Assembly: GCA_037137555.1 (NCBI GenBank) | Contig: JBAXKA010000002.1 | Coordinates: 1-64,000 of the forward strand | Direction: 5' to 3' | From: UBA9630 sp037137555 | GTDB lineage: Bacteria > Patescibacteriota > Minisyncoccia > Moranbacterales > UBA2206 | DNA: 64,000 bases | Part shown: positions 24,943-34,168 of the stretch, in pieces | Numbering within the stretch: position 1 is the stretch's first letter | How the letters are laid out: each line of letters opens with the position of its first letter | Translations under genes and position numbers: made by a program | The notes under the pieces: generated by a model | What the model was told of the DNA's origin: nothing | The model's database searches: none | What the model saw: only the letters and a program-made list of their open reading frames with translations

Positions 24943-26103
24943 CTAGTTTTTTATAGGCATGATAATATAAGTAAAATCAATTAAGACAGCGCTAGTGCTT
25001 TCAGAAAATTCTCGAATCGCCACTGGCGATGAATCACTATTGGCCAATAGGGCGATCTTATCTGTTGTCACAACATTAATTCCTTCTGTTAGATATTTCA
25101 AATTAAAAACAATCTCTTGTGACTCACCAAGAACTTCAAATTTGATTTCTGTTGAGTTTTCCCCCACCTCAACGCTCCTAGTATCAATTAATATATTTTT
25201 CTTCTCTGCGTCAATTTTTAAAACTATTTCCTTGGATTTTTCACTCACAAAAACTCCTGCCATTTTTAAGGCGTTTTGAAGAACTCGCTTATCACCAATT
25301 ATTGTTGTTTTATATGTTTGTGGCATTATGTGTTTATATTCTGGATATTTTCCATTAATCAAGCGAGAAACTATCTTCATTCCACCGAGCTCAAAGAAAA
25401 TCTGACCATCCTCGATAAATATTTCAATAATAGTGTCGGAAATATTATTAGAAATAATTCGATTTAATTCTGTTAATGTGTTTATTGGTATAATAATATT
25501 TTTAGTTTTCTCTTTTAGTTCGTTATATTTTTCTCGATTAACCTCTTTTTCACTTATTTTTAAAATATATTCCGATAAACGAAAGCCATCTGTGGCCGCA
25601 AAAAATAATTCACTCTCACCAAAAACAATATTCATACCAGTCAATTCTTGCCGTGCCTCATTGTGCGCAATAGCAATAAGTAGTTTAGAAAAAATATCTT
25701 TTAATTTATTGATTTCAATTTTAAATATAAATTCTGTGCTTTTTTGTGGAATTAAAGGAAAATCCTCAGCAGAAAAACTTTTTATCTTAGCTTTAGTTTG
25801 CCCGTTTGTTATTTTTAAGTTTTGATCTACTGTCTCTATGTCCATATTTTCTTCTTCAGAGAGATTTGTAGAAAAATTACTTAGTAATTTCGCAGGAACC
25901 GTGATCACGCCTTCTTGTTCAACTTTTGCTCCGATTTTAATTTCAATTCCAATTTCTAAATTAGTCGCTGCTATTTTCAAATAACCTGCATGCGCTTCTA
26001 GTAGAATATTATTTAAAATCGGTAATGTATTTTGTTTAGATACAATTCGTTCAGAATTGATAATAGCTTTTTTAAAATTCTCTTGTGTGCAGATTAGTTT
26101 CAT
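24943..26103 (-). CDS. dnaN: DNA polymerase III beta sliding clamp
   Basis: DnaN is the ring that tethers the replicase to DNA. The 386-aa protein has the three-domain clamp pattern with recognisable N-terminal (KLICTQENFKKAI, then LPILNNILLEA), middle (RQELTGMNIVFGESELFFAATDGFRLSEY) and C-terminal segments, and a terminal YIIMPI, the usual Y-x-x-MP(I/M)-R ending. Length is normal. It is transcribed in the same direction as dnaA, after the DnaA-box region. Confidence 0.96.
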   Translation of the reverse strand: MKLICTQENFKKAIINSERIVSKQNTLPILNNILLEAHAGYLKIAATNLEIGIEIKIGAKVEQEGVITVPAKLLSNFSTNLSEEENMDIETVDQNLKITNGQTKAKIKSFSAEDFPLIPQKSTEFIFKIEINKLKDIFSKLLIAIAHNEARQELTGMNIVFGESELFFAATDGFRLSEYILKISEKEVNREKYNELKEKTKNIIIPINTLTELNRIISNNISDTIIEIFIEDGQIFFELGGMKIVSRLINGKYPEYKHIMPQTYKTTIIGDKRVLQNALKMAGVFVSEKSKEIVLKIDAEKKNILIDTRSVEVGENSTEIKFEVLGESQEIVFNLKYLTEGINVVTTDKIALLANSDSSPVAIREFSESTSAVLIDFTYIIMPIKN

Positions 26104-26366
26104 AGGAGTTATATTATATTTTATTAATTAAATTAACTTATTATTGTTATTATAAATGGGATTAATGTGGATAACTAGTTTTTAAGGCTTTAATGTTGAG
26201 AAATAATGCAATATAAACTGTGGATAATTATTATTTTTTAACTAAGATAAGTTGGGTGATTTTTTAGCTAAATAATTAAGTGTAATTATTATACTAAAAT
26301 AACAAACAGTCTGTGATAGTTAATTGAGGGTGTTTTTAGTGGGTATATAAACAAGTTATTAACAGT
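26104..26366. other. Probable oriC (dnaN-dnaA intergenic region)
   Basis: Two perfect DnaA boxes (TTATCCACA, here as TGTGGATAA on the plus strand) lie at 26166-26174 and 26219-26227, 53 bp apart in the same orientation. A degenerate box TTATTAACA lies at 26356-26364. Between 26228 and 26345 the sequence is extremely AT-rich, suitable as an unwinding element. The flanking dnaN, dnaA and rpmH order is the classic origin neighbourhood. Assignment is by sequence and context; no strand-skew calculation was done. Confidence 0.75.
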
Positions 26367-27746
26367 TTATTCTATTTTATACAGATCTTCACAGATTTGA
26401 TTGATTTCTTCTGAGAGCGTTTCGTCGGATAAACGATTTTTGGAAATTTTATCAAAAGCGTGAATAGCGGTTGAATGATCTCTTCCGCCTAATTTTTCTC
26501 CAATGCCGGGAAAAGAGAATTGTAATTCACTACGCATAAGATACATAGCAATTTGCCTGGGCTTAACAACCTCTTTTTTTCGATTTTTTAAAATTAAATC
26601 ATCGGGATTTATATCATAAAAAGAAGAAACCGCTTTTAGGACATGTTTATATGTAACACCCTTTTTTTTGCCACTGGAAATTAATTCGGATAGTTGGCCT
26701 ATAGTAAACTCAAGTGTAATTTCTTTTTTAGCTAATTGAGCGGAAACAATAATCCGATTTAATGCCCCTTCTAGCTCCCGAATATTATTTTTAATATTAG
26801 TGGCAATAAAAACTAACGCTTCTTGGCTAATTTCTATACTTTCATCGATAACTTTTTTTTGCAAAATGGCTAGTCTTGTTTCGAGATCGGGCTTAGAAAC
26901 ATCAGCTATCATACCACCCTCAAAACGAGAACGCAATCTTTCTTCCAGGATGCGAATGGCTTTTGGTGGGCGATCACTACTAAGAACAATTTGTTTATTT
27001 AATTGATAGAGATGGTTGAAAATATGAAAAAATTCCTCTTGTGTTTTTTCTTTATCGGAAATAAATTGAATATCGTCAATAATTAAGATATCAATTTTTT
27101 GATAATATTCTTTAAATTCGTTTATTTTATGGTTTTGTAGGGCGTCAATTAGGTTGGCGGTAAATCTTTCTGAAGTGATATATTTTACTCTAAAGTTTGG
27201 ATCTTTTCGTAATATTTCATTGCCAATAGATTGAATTAAATGCGTTTTTCCCAAACCTACGCCACCATAAATAAATAAAGGGTTATAAATTTTCCCCAGA
27301 TTTTGAGAAACAGCGATACAAGCGGCATTAGCTAGTTCATTATTTCCACCAACGATTAAATTTTCAAAAGTATATTTAGGATTAAGATTGTTTTCAAGGT
27401 TTATTGCAAATACTTTTTTTTCAATTTTTTTTTGCGTATAATTTTGAGGAGCAATAATAGCATCGAGCATGTTTTCTTTTCTGATTATTGAGCCCTCTTT
27501 TGGAGCGGCAATTACACATGAAACAGTTTTTATGTCCGGTTGAATATTGCGAAGGGCTTTTAGAATATAGGAATTGTATTTATTCTCTAGCCATTCTTTG
27601 GCAAAACCAGTAGGAACACTAAGAATAATAATTCCATCGGTATTGGAAATAATCTTTGTGCTTCGAAACCAGGTTGCAAAATTTGCTCTGGAAATATAAA
27701 GCTCTATTTCATTGAGGGCTGTTTGCCAGAGTTCTTCATTGAGCAT
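26367..27746 (-). CDS. dnaA: Chromosomal replication initiator DnaA
   Basis: DnaA binds DnaA boxes and opens the origin. The 459-aa protein has the N-terminal DnaB-interaction domain (residues about 1-80), a short linker, the AAA+ domain starting with NPKYTFENLIVGGNNELA, Walker A GGVGLGKTHL, Walker B DILIIDDIQF, and the C-terminal DNA-binding domain with the signature FPGIGEKLGGRDHSTAIHA. All key motifs are intact. A TGC TATATT extended -10 lies at 27794-27799. Together with the boxes at 26166 and 26219 it marks the origin. Confidence 0.98.
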   Translation of the reverse strand: MLNEELWQTALNEIELYISRANFATWFRSTKIISNTDGIIILSVPTGFAKEWLENKYNSYILKALRNIQPDIKTVSCVIAAPKEGSIIRKENMLDAIIAPQNYTQKKIEKKVFAINLENNLNPKYTFENLIVGGNNELANAACIAVSQNLGKIYNPLFIYGGVGLGKTHLIQSIGNEILRKDPNFRVKYITSERFTANLIDALQNHKINEFKEYYQKIDILIIDDIQFISDKEKTQEEFFHIFNHLYQLNKQIVLSSDRPPKAIRILEERLRSRFEGGMIADVSKPDLETRLAILQKKVIDESIEISQEALVFIATNIKNNIRELEGALNRIIVSAQLAKKEITLEFTIGQLSELISSGKKKGVTYKHVLKAVSSFYDINPDDLILKNRKKEVVKPRQIAMYLMRSELQFSFPGIGEKLGGRDHSTAIHAFDKISKNRLSDETLSEEINQICEDLYKIE

Positions 27747-27793
27747 TTTTTTGGATAAAAAGTTTAATAAAAGCTATTTTAAAGATTAAAATA

Positions 27794-27799
27794 AATATA
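27794..27799 (-). promoter_or_regulatory. Extended -10 element of dnaA
   Basis: Minus strand TATATT preceded by TGC; the -35 position is poorly conserved. The leader to the dnaA ATG would be about 40 nt. It diverges from the rpmH promoter. Confidence 0.45.
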
Positions 27800-27923
27800 G
27801 CACGGAAGAAAAATAATTGATAGCGGTAAAAGGTGAATAAACTGTTAGTAAGTCTAAGTGGTAAGTTAAAGTTAGTATAAGAAAGTTAAAAAAGCAAATA
27901 TTTTCTTGTGATTGGCTTTTTGA

Positions 27924-27952
27924 TTGACTTATTAAAGAATAATTGGTAAGCT
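27924..27952 (+). promoter_or_regulatory. Promoter of the rpmH-rnpA-yidC-jag operon
   Basis: TTGACT (27924-27929), 17-bp spacer, TAAGCT (27947-27952). Leader of about 33 nt to the rpmH ATG at 27992. Confidence 0.65.
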
Positions 27953-27991
27953 TTCAATTAGTTAGTTTTAAATATTTAACTCAAGAAATAA

Positions 27992-28129
27992 ATGAGCGTA
28001 ACATATAAACCCAAAAGTATAAAGAGAAAAAGGAGTCATGGCTTTATTGAAAGAAATAGTACTGCTTCTGGCCGAAATGTTTTAAAAGCAAGAAGAAGAA
28101 AAGGTCGTGCTAAACTGACAACAGTTTAA
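27992..28129 (+). CDS. rpmH: Large ribosomal subunit protein bL34
   Basis: A 45-codon gene reads MSVTYKPKSIKRKRSHGFIE and ends ARRRKGRAKLTTV, an unmistakable L34: the basic TYKPxxxKRKRxHGF block and the C-terminal RRRKGR block. It lies between dnaA and rnpA, its usual position. The start is set by the conserved first residues; a strong promoter lies 40 bases upstream. Confidence 0.97.
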   Translation: MSVTYKPKSIKRKRSHGFIERNSTASGRNVLKARRRKGRAKLTTV

Positions 28130-28153
28130 TTTTTTAATTTTTAAAATCAGGCA

Positions 28154-28501
28154 ATGCTACCAAAAAAGCATCGAATTAGAAAAAACGCTGATTTTGAATT
28201 GATTTGTCGCTATGGAAAGACTATTTCTTGCGACAAGCTGATTTTAAAAATTAAAAAGAATAATCTAGCCGTAACTCGACTAGGAATATCAGTTGGATTA
28301 AAATTTTCCTCAAAAGCGGTTGCTAGAAATAGGATTAGACGGCAGGTGCGGGCGTTTTTTGAAAAAAATTTTAAAAAAATACAAATTTCCTGGGATATTA
28401 TAGTAATCGTGCAAAAAGGGGCTGATAATGATGTGAAAATGCTGGCTGAGCTGGAAAATAGTTTAATCAAAAATGGCCTAATTAATAACGCATTAAAATA
28501 A
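28154..28501 (+). CDS. rnpA: Ribonuclease P protein component
   Basis: RnpA assists the RNase P RNA in trimming the 5' end of pre-tRNA. The 115-aa protein starts with LPKKHRIRKNADFELI and has the RNA-binding RNR motif in AVARNRIRRQVRAFF (residues about 57-71). Length is normal. It lies 24 bases after rpmH and 1 base before yidC. The RNase P RNA gene is not recognised in this window. Confidence 0.95.
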   Translation: MLPKKHRIRKNADFELICRYGKTISCDKLILKIKKNNLAVTRLGISVGLKFSSKAVARNRIRRQVRAFFEKNFKKIQISWDIIVIVQKGADNDVKMLAELENSLIKNGLINNALK

Positions 28502-28502
28502 A

Positions 28503-29291
28503 ATGTTTTTATTTAACGAATTTGTTTATCGCCCCATCTATAACTTATTGATTTTTATTTATAATTTTATGCCATTGCATGATTTTGGCATTGCAATTAT
28601 ATTGGTGACTATAATAATCAAGCTTTTACTTATTCCCCTCAGTCGCAAACAAATTGAATCACAAAAGAAAATGCAGGAATTACAGCCAAGAATAAAGGAA
28701 ATTCAAGAGAAGCATAAAAATGACAAAGAGAAACAAAGCCGGGCTTTAATGGAATTTTATAAAGAAAATAAGGCTAATCCATTTTCCGGTTGTCTTCCAA
28801 TGATTTTTCAATTAGTGTTTTTGATTGCTATTTATCGCGTTTTATTTAATATTTCTCAAAATGGATTGCGAGTGAACGAGGCAGATTTATACACTTTTAT
28901 AAGCAACCCGGGGCAAATTAAGCATCTTTTCTTGGGGTTGATTGATCTTTCCAGTATCGTGGACTTTAAAAATTATAGTGCAACAAATATTGCACATATC
29001 ATTTTGGTGATTATGGCGGCCGGAGCACAATATGTTCAAACGAAAATGCTCATGGCAAAAACAAAAAAACTTAAAAATGAGAAAGTTGATGATAAAAAAG
29101 ATAATAAAGAACAAGACTTTGCTCAAATTATGTCCAAACAAATGCTTTATCTAGCCCCTGTGATGACTTTATTTATTGGTGTTAAATTTCCAGCTGGATT
29201 GGCATTGTATTGGTTAGTTTCCACTTTATTTATGATTGCGCAACAAGAATATTTGGAAAAAAAGAGTATGCAAGTATTGATTAGTAAATAA
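28503..29291 (+). CDS. yidC: Membrane protein insertase YidC
   Basis: YidC/Oxa1 inserts membrane proteins with or without SecYEG. The 262-aa protein is the short Gram-positive type without the large periplasmic domain. It has an N-terminal helix, the KLLLIPLSRKQIESQKKMQELQP segment, a charged cytoplasmic hairpin, the NPFSGCLPMIFQLVFLIAIYR helix and C-terminal helices ending PAGLALYWLVSTLFMIAQQ. A positively charged loop (residues about 180-200) is lysine-rich. It follows rnpA immediately. Confidence 0.96.
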   Translation: MFLFNEFVYRPIYNLLIFIYNFMPLHDFGIAIILVTIIIKLLLIPLSRKQIESQKKMQELQPRIKEIQEKHKNDKEKQSRALMEFYKENKANPFSGCLPMIFQLVFLIAIYRVLFNISQNGLRVNEADLYTFISNPGQIKHLFLGLIDLSSIVDFKNYSATNIAHIILVIMAAGAQYVQTKMLMAKTKKLKNEKVDDKKDNKEQDFAQIMSKQMLYLAPVMTLFIGVKFPAGLALYWLVSTLFMIAQQEYLEKKSMQVLISK

Positions 29292-29329
29292 TATTTAGAT
29301 AATTAACAGTTTAAATATAGTTAAACCAT

Positions 29330-29809
29330 ATGGAACAGAAACAGGAAAATGTTGAAGGTGTGATCGTGGCAATAGTGGAAAGTTTGCTTTCTAGAATGGG
29401 TTTTTCCGCTAGCGTTGAGGCTAAGAAGGCAGAGGGTGTGGACGGTGCGATTGTTTGTGATATAAAAACAGAAGACTCTAGTTTTTTAATTGGTCAATAT
29501 GGTTTAAATTTGCAATCATTGCAACATATTGCCAGAGTAATGATTCGAAAAAAGATTGTTCAACCAATTAATTTTATCCTTGATGTTAACTCTTATCGGC
29601 AAGAAAAAAATGATTCTGTTATTCGCTTAGCAAAAAACCTAGCTCAAGAAGCAATAATTGAAAAGCGTGAAATAACTATGCGGCCAATGACGGCCTATGA
29701 AAGACGCATTGTGCATATGGAATTATCGAAAAACGATCAAATTAAATCAGAAAGCATTGGCGAGGGTGAATCTCGGCGCATCGTGATTAAGCCATTAGAA
29801 ATAGTTTAG
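29330..29809 (+). CDS. jag: KH-R3H RNA-binding protein Jag/KhpB
   Basis: The 159-aa protein has a KH-like domain (residues about 45-95, with SFLIGQYGLNLQSLQHIARVM) and a C-terminal R3H domain (RPMTAYERRIVHMEL, with the R and H of the motif). The N-terminal Jag domain of longer homologues is missing, as in other short versions. In Firmicutes Jag/KhpB binds RNA and influences cell division and wall synthesis. Its place after yidC is the usual one and completes the rpmH-rnpA-yidC-jag cluster. Confidence 0.92.
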   Translation: MEQKQENVEGVIVAIVESLLSRMGFSASVEAKKAEGVDGAIVCDIKTEDSSFLIGQYGLNLQSLQHIARVMIRKKIVQPINFILDVNSYRQEKNDSVIRLAKNLAQEAIIEKREITMRPMTAYERRIVHMELSKNDQIKSESIGEGESRRIVIKPLEIV

Positions 29810-29837
29810 TAAAGTTTATTTTTTTAGATATTTTATT

Positions 29838-31256
29838 ATGGTTATTGCCAGAAAAATAGCCTATAATGTGCTTGTAAGTAGCATCTCAAAAGTGCTTTCT
29901 ACGGCGCTTGCTTTGGTTTCAATTGGTTTTATTACACGCTATTTAGGCAAGGAAGGTTTTGGTGATTATGCAACAGTTTTAGCTTTCTTGGCTTTTTTTT
30001 CAGCCATTTCCGATTTAGGCTTATATCAATTTTCAACAAGAGAAATTTCTCGTCCTGGTGCGAATATTGAGAAAATTATGGGCAATGCTTTCGCTATGCG
30101 GGTGGTTTCTTCACTAGTTATTTTTTTGTTTTCATTTGTTTTAATTATATTTTTACCTTATTCGCAAGAAGTGAAATATGGCGTCGTGATTATTGCGGCG
30201 TCTTTTATTTTTTCTTCTGGCTATCAAATCCTCAATGGCGTGTTTCAAAAAAATTTAGCTATGGATAAAGTTGCTATCTCAGAACTTCTGGGAAAAATTG
30301 TGCAATTAGCCGTGGTGATTTTAGCCGTTAAACTTAAGCTTGATTTCTCATGGATTATTGCCTCGTTGCTGTTTAATATGCTAGTTAGTTTTGTGTTGGT
30401 TTATTTTTGGTCAAAGAAATATCTCAAATTAAGCTTTCATTTTGATATCGCTTATTGGAAAAAATTTCTTTCTGAATCATACCCAATTGGCATAATGGCT
30501 ATTGTGGTTTTTGTGTATTTTAAAGTTGATACAATACTTTTGTCCTTTATTAAAAGCAATACCGAGGTGGGAATTTATAATGTGGCATATAAGGTTTTGG
30601 AAAATATCTCTTTTTTTCCCGCGATGATCATGGGGCTTATTTTCCCGATTATATCCCAGCATATTTTCAGCGATAAAAAAAGCTTTCTTGCTATTTCGAA
30701 TAAAACCTTCAAGGTTTTTATGTTGCTGGTTGTGCCGTTGCTGGTGGGGACGCTTTTTCTTGCTAGTGATTTAATTTATTTAATTGGTGGAGCGGGCTTT
30801 TCTGAATCAATAGTTGTTTTGCAAATTCTTGTTTTTGCCTTAGTGGCAATATTTTTTGGTAGTTTCTTTAATGCTATTTTGATTGCTGGAAATTTACAAA
30901 AAAAATTAGTGTTTATTTTGTCAGCCGCGGCGATTTTTAATGTTCTGGCTAATTTAATTTTTATCCCGTCTTTTTCTTATTTAGCGTCTGCTACGATTTC
31001 GGTTATTACAGAAATTTTTGTGGCGGTAGCAGCGGGATATTTAGTGTTTAAAAAACTTAATTACTTGCCGAGAGCAGAAAAAATTGGCAAAATATTTCTT
31101 TCTGGCTTAGTAATGGCAATTTTTTTGTTTATTTTTAGAACAAGCAATTTTTTTATTATAGGCTTTAGCAGTGTTTGCATATACTTGTTCGCATTAGGCA
31201 TATTTCGAGCAGTGGAAATTTCTGAGATAACTAGTATAATTAATAAACATGAATAA
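29838..31256 (+). CDS. Wzx-type polysaccharide flippase
   Basis: The 472-aa protein is hydrophobic throughout, with about 12-14 membrane helices, and starts with the family pattern (ITRYLGKEGFGDYATVLAFLAFFSAISDLGLYQF). This is a MOP-superfamily exporter (RfbX/Wzx) that flips lipid-linked oligosaccharides across the membrane. It opens a cassette with two GT2 enzymes and two O-antigen ligase-like proteins, and overlaps the first glycosyltransferase by 8 bases. Confidence 0.92.
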   Translation: MVIARKIAYNVLVSSISKVLSTALALVSIGFITRYLGKEGFGDYATVLAFLAFFSAISDLGLYQFSTREISRPGANIEKIMGNAFAMRVVSSLVIFLFSFVLIIFLPYSQEVKYGVVIIAASFIFSSGYQILNGVFQKNLAMDKVAISELLGKIVQLAVVILAVKLKLDFSWIIASLLFNMLVSFVLVYFWSKKYLKLSFHFDIAYWKKFLSESYPIGIMAIVVFVYFKVDTILLSFIKSNTEVGIYNVAYKVLENISFFPAMIMGLIFPIISQHIFSDKKSFLAISNKTFKVFMLLVVPLLVGTLFLASDLIYLIGGAGFSESIVVLQILVFALVAIFFGSFFNAILIAGNLQKKLVFILSAAAIFNVLANLIFIPSFSYLASATISVITEIFVAVAAGYLVFKKLNYLPRAEKIGKIFLSGLVMAIFLFIFRTSNFFIIGFSSVCIYLFALGIFRAVEISEITSIINKHE

Positions 31257-32118
31257 TCCATATCCTAAAGTTAATATTGTTGTTTTGAATTACAATGGCA
31301 AGCAGTGCTTGCCTGGTTGTTTAAAGAGTCTTTTTCAAGTAGATTATCCTAATTTTGAAATAGTTGTGGTGGATAATAATTCAGATGATGGATCGCTTGA
31401 ACTGGCGAGGCAAAGTTTTTCCCGAGCGACATTTATTAAAAATGAACAAAATCTAGGTTTTTCAGCTGGCAATAATGTGGGAATAAAATATTCCTTAGAA
31501 AAAATGGCTGACTTTGTGCTTTTGTTAAATAATGATACGGAAGTGAAGAAGGATTTTTTAAAACAATTAATTCTCGCTACAAAAACAAATGACGCTGGTA
31601 TTCTTGGTGCTTTGATTTTTTCTGGTAATAATAAAGACATCTGGTTTTCTGGTGGAAAGATTGATTGGTTGCGTATGAAAGCGTTGAATGAGCAAGTATT
31701 AATAAAAAATAATAATAATTTTCCTGATTTTATTTCTGGTTGTGCGATGTTAGTGCGAGCGGAAGTTTTTGCAAAAATTGGATTATTTGATGAGGACTTT
31801 TTTCTCTATTGGGAGGATGTGGATTTTAGTGTAAGAGCAAAAAAGGCTGGATTTGCACTTTCGGTTGTGGCAAACTCACATGTTCGCCACTTAGAATTAA
31901 GTGAAAACAAAAAAGCTAAAAAAATTTATTGGCTAGTGCTTTCTGGTTTGATTTTTTTTAGAAAAAATTCTGAAAAAATGCTTGGCTTTTGGGTTTTTGT
32001 TTATACGGTTTTGCGGAGAATAAAAAACTGGAATGATGTACGAAAAAATAAAACAGCAATAAATTTGGCTGTGCAAAAGGCTTATGGGGATTTTGGAAAA
32101 GTGAAATGCGAAAAATAA
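31249..32118 (+). CDS. GT2 family glycosyltransferase
   Basis: The 289-aa protein has the GT-A fold of family 2: PKVNIVVLNYNGKQCLPGCL at the N-terminus, VVVDNNSDDGS, FVLLLNNDTEV (the DxD-like metal site) and the acceptor-site WEDVDFSVRAKKAGF. It is close to rhamnosyltransferase-type enzymes that extend surface glycans on a lipid carrier. The C-terminal 40 residues may bind the membrane. It overlaps both neighbours. Confidence 0.9.
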   Translation: MNNPYPKVNIVVLNYNGKQCLPGCLKSLFQVDYPNFEIVVVDNNSDDGSLELARQSFSRATFIKNEQNLGFSAGNNVGIKYSLEKMADFVLLLNNDTEVKKDFLKQLILATKTNDAGILGALIFSGNNKDIWFSGGKIDWLRMKALNEQVLIKNNNNFPDFISGCAMLVRAEVFAKIGLFDEDFFLYWEDVDFSVRAKKAGFALSVVANSHVRHLELSENKKAKKIYWLVLSGLIFFRKNSEKMLGFWVFVYTVLRRIKNWNDVRKNKTAINLAVQKAYGDFGKVKCEK

Positions 32119-32894
32119 AGCTTTCAATTATTATTGTGAATTATCAGAGCCGAGCTTATTTGGAAAAATGCTTGGCTTCTATTTTTGCGAAAATTAATCT
32201 TACTTCGTCCTATGAAATTATTGTGGTCAATAACGACATAAAAAGCGAACTTGATGGTTTGAATATTTTATTTCCCACTATAAAAATTATTCAGAACTCT
32301 AAAAATAATGGTTTTGGTAGTGCCAATAATCTTGGAGCAAAAGAGGCGCGAGGCGAAGTTTTATTATTTCTTAATCCCGACACGGAAATTATTACGCAAA
32401 ATATTTCAAGTGTGTTGGCGGAATTTGAAAATAATCAAGCACTGGGAATCTTAGGTTCTCGTATTATAACGACTGATGGAATGGTGCAAAGCTGGATTGC
32501 AGGAGCAAAAATAGATCTCTTGAGTGTTTTGGGTAATAATTTTAAAAAAACAAAAAACAAGCAATGCTGGCAAAACACAAAACAAACAGAAGTGTTTTGG
32601 GTGGCAGGAACAGCGATGTTTATCACTGAGAAACTTTTTGGGCAACTTGGTGGCTTTGATGAAAAATTTTTTATGTATTTTGAAGATGTTGATCTTTGTA
32701 ATCGAGCGCAGGCATTGAATAAAAAAGTGATTTATTTTCCAGATTTTTCTGTGTTGCATCACAGCGGAAAAAGTTTTTTGGCTAAAAAAAAGCAAAAAAA
32801 ATGCTATTATCTTTCGCAGGATTATTATTTCAGAAAACATTTGGGTTTTTTTCAAGCAACGCTTTTAAAGCTATTGAGATTTTTTAGTTTTTGA
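32106..32894 (+). CDS. GT2 family glycosyltransferase
   Basis: The 262-aa protein has the same plan as its neighbour: KLSIIIVNYQSRAYLEKCL, IVVNND, VLLFLNPDTEI and YFEDVDLCNRAQALNKKV. The two share the family motifs but differ in most other residues, so they probably transfer different sugars. It overlaps the upstream GT2 by 13 bases and precedes an O-antigen ligase-like gene by about 10. Confidence 0.9.
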   Translation: MRKIKLSIIIVNYQSRAYLEKCLASIFAKINLTSSYEIIVVNNDIKSELDGLNILFPTIKIIQNSKNNGFGSANNLGAKEARGEVLLFLNPDTEIITQNISSVLAEFENNQALGILGSRIITTDGMVQSWIAGAKIDLLSVLGNNFKKTKNKQCWQNTKQTEVFWVAGTAMFITEKLFGQLGGFDEKFFMYFEDVDLCNRAQALNKKVIYFPDFSVLHHSGKSFLAKKKQKKCYYLSQDYYFRKHLGFFQATLLKLLRFFSF

Positions 32895-32905
32895 TTTTTA
32901 ATAAA

Positions 32906-34168
32906 ATGTTGATTAAATTATTTTTTATTTTTTGTGCCTATTTACCATTTCAATTAGCACTAAATCCTAGTGCTGGTGTGGATATGGCAAGTGCTCGCGT
33001 TTTTATTCTCGTGTTATTTTTTGCGTGGTTGGCGGAAAAATTAAAGCAAAAAAAACTAGTGGTGCAAAACAATAAAACAAATTTTTTTCTAATAAGCTTT
33101 CTTTTTTTGAATCTTTTTTCTATAGTTGTTTCGCAAAACAGTGATTGGTCAGTGCGAAAGTTATTATTTTTATTTTCTGTTTTTCCGCTTTATTTTGTGG
33201 CATCAAACATAATCAAGACAAAAGCGCAGATGACAAAAGCGCTTAAAATTTTAGTTTGGAGTGGTTTTTTTGTGGCAATATTGGGAATAATTCAATTTAT
33301 TTCGCAGTTTATTTTTGGATTAAATGCGACATATCAATTTTGGGCAAATTATATTTCGCCAGTATTTTTAGGTGCGAATGTGACTGAAGCAGTCTTAAAA
33401 AATCCCAGTTGGCTGGTGAATATTTCCGGAGCGACTTATTTGCGATCAATCGCAACTTTTCCCGATCCACATATGTTGTCGTTTTTCTTGGGCATGCTTT
33501 TGCCTTTTGCTTTGGGACTTTTTTGGAAATTTAAAACTAAAATTTATTTAATTATTTTCTGCACGATGCTGGTGGCGGATTTACTGACTTTTTCTCGCGG
33601 GGGTTATCTTGGCTTGTTTGCCGGAATTTTAGTCACTATTTTTTTAGTATTAAATAAATTAAAAAAAGAAAATAAATTAAAAATTTTCTTGGCCAGTCTT
33701 GCGCTAGCTAGTTTTTTAATAATTCCGGGACCAATTTCTGAAAGATTTTTTTCTAGTTTTAATTTTAGCGAAGGTTCTAATCAAGGAAGAATTGAAACTT
33801 GGAAAAAAGCGATTGAAATTATTATTAACCATCCGGCTTTCGGTGTGGGCATTGGTAATTACGCGCTGGAAATTAGTGCTACTGCCAATTATCGCGATCC
33901 AATTTATGCCCATAGCAATTATTTGGATATTGCGGCAGAAACTGGATTGTTGAATCTTTTTTTGTGGCTAGGCTTTCTTGGCTCTGTATTTTTTATGTTT
34001 TTGAAAAAAGCAAAAGATAGTTTATTTTTCTGTGCTAGTATTAGCATAATAATCTTTATGGCACATTCAGTCGTGGAAACCTCAATTTATTCACCAGTAG
34101 TTTTGCCATTATTTTTAATTATTGCCAGTTTTAATCATTTAACACAGCTTGATGAAAAAAATATTTAA
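32906..34168 (+). CDS. O-antigen ligase/polymerase family membrane protein
   Basis: From ATG 32906 (an in-frame TTG at 32891 overlaps the previous gene) the 420-aa protein has about ten membrane helices and a large external loop before the late ones. The Wzy_C/WaaL signature region is present: QGRIETWKKAIEII, then HPAFGVGIGNYALE, then YAHSNYLDIAAETGL, with the conserved His. Such proteins polymerise or ligate lipid-linked glycans. With a second homologue next door, one may be polymerase and the other ligase. Confidence 0.88.
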   Translation: MLIKLFFIFCAYLPFQLALNPSAGVDMASARVFILVLFFAWLAEKLKQKKLVVQNNKTNFFLISFLFLNLFSIVVSQNSDWSVRKLLFLFSVFPLYFVASNIIKTKAQMTKALKILVWSGFFVAILGIIQFISQFIFGLNATYQFWANYISPVFLGANVTEAVLKNPSWLVNISGATYLRSIATFPDPHMLSFFLGMLLPFALGLFWKFKTKIYLIIFCTMLVADLLTFSRGGYLGLFAGILVTIFLVLNKLKKENKLKIFLASLALASFLIIPGPISERFFSSFNFSEGSNQGRIETWKKAIEIIINHPAFGVGIGNYALEISATANYRDPIYAHSNYLDIAAETGLLNLFLWLGFLGSVFFMFLKKAKDSLFFCASISIIIFMAHSVVETSIYSPVVLPLFLIIASFNHLTQLDEKNI

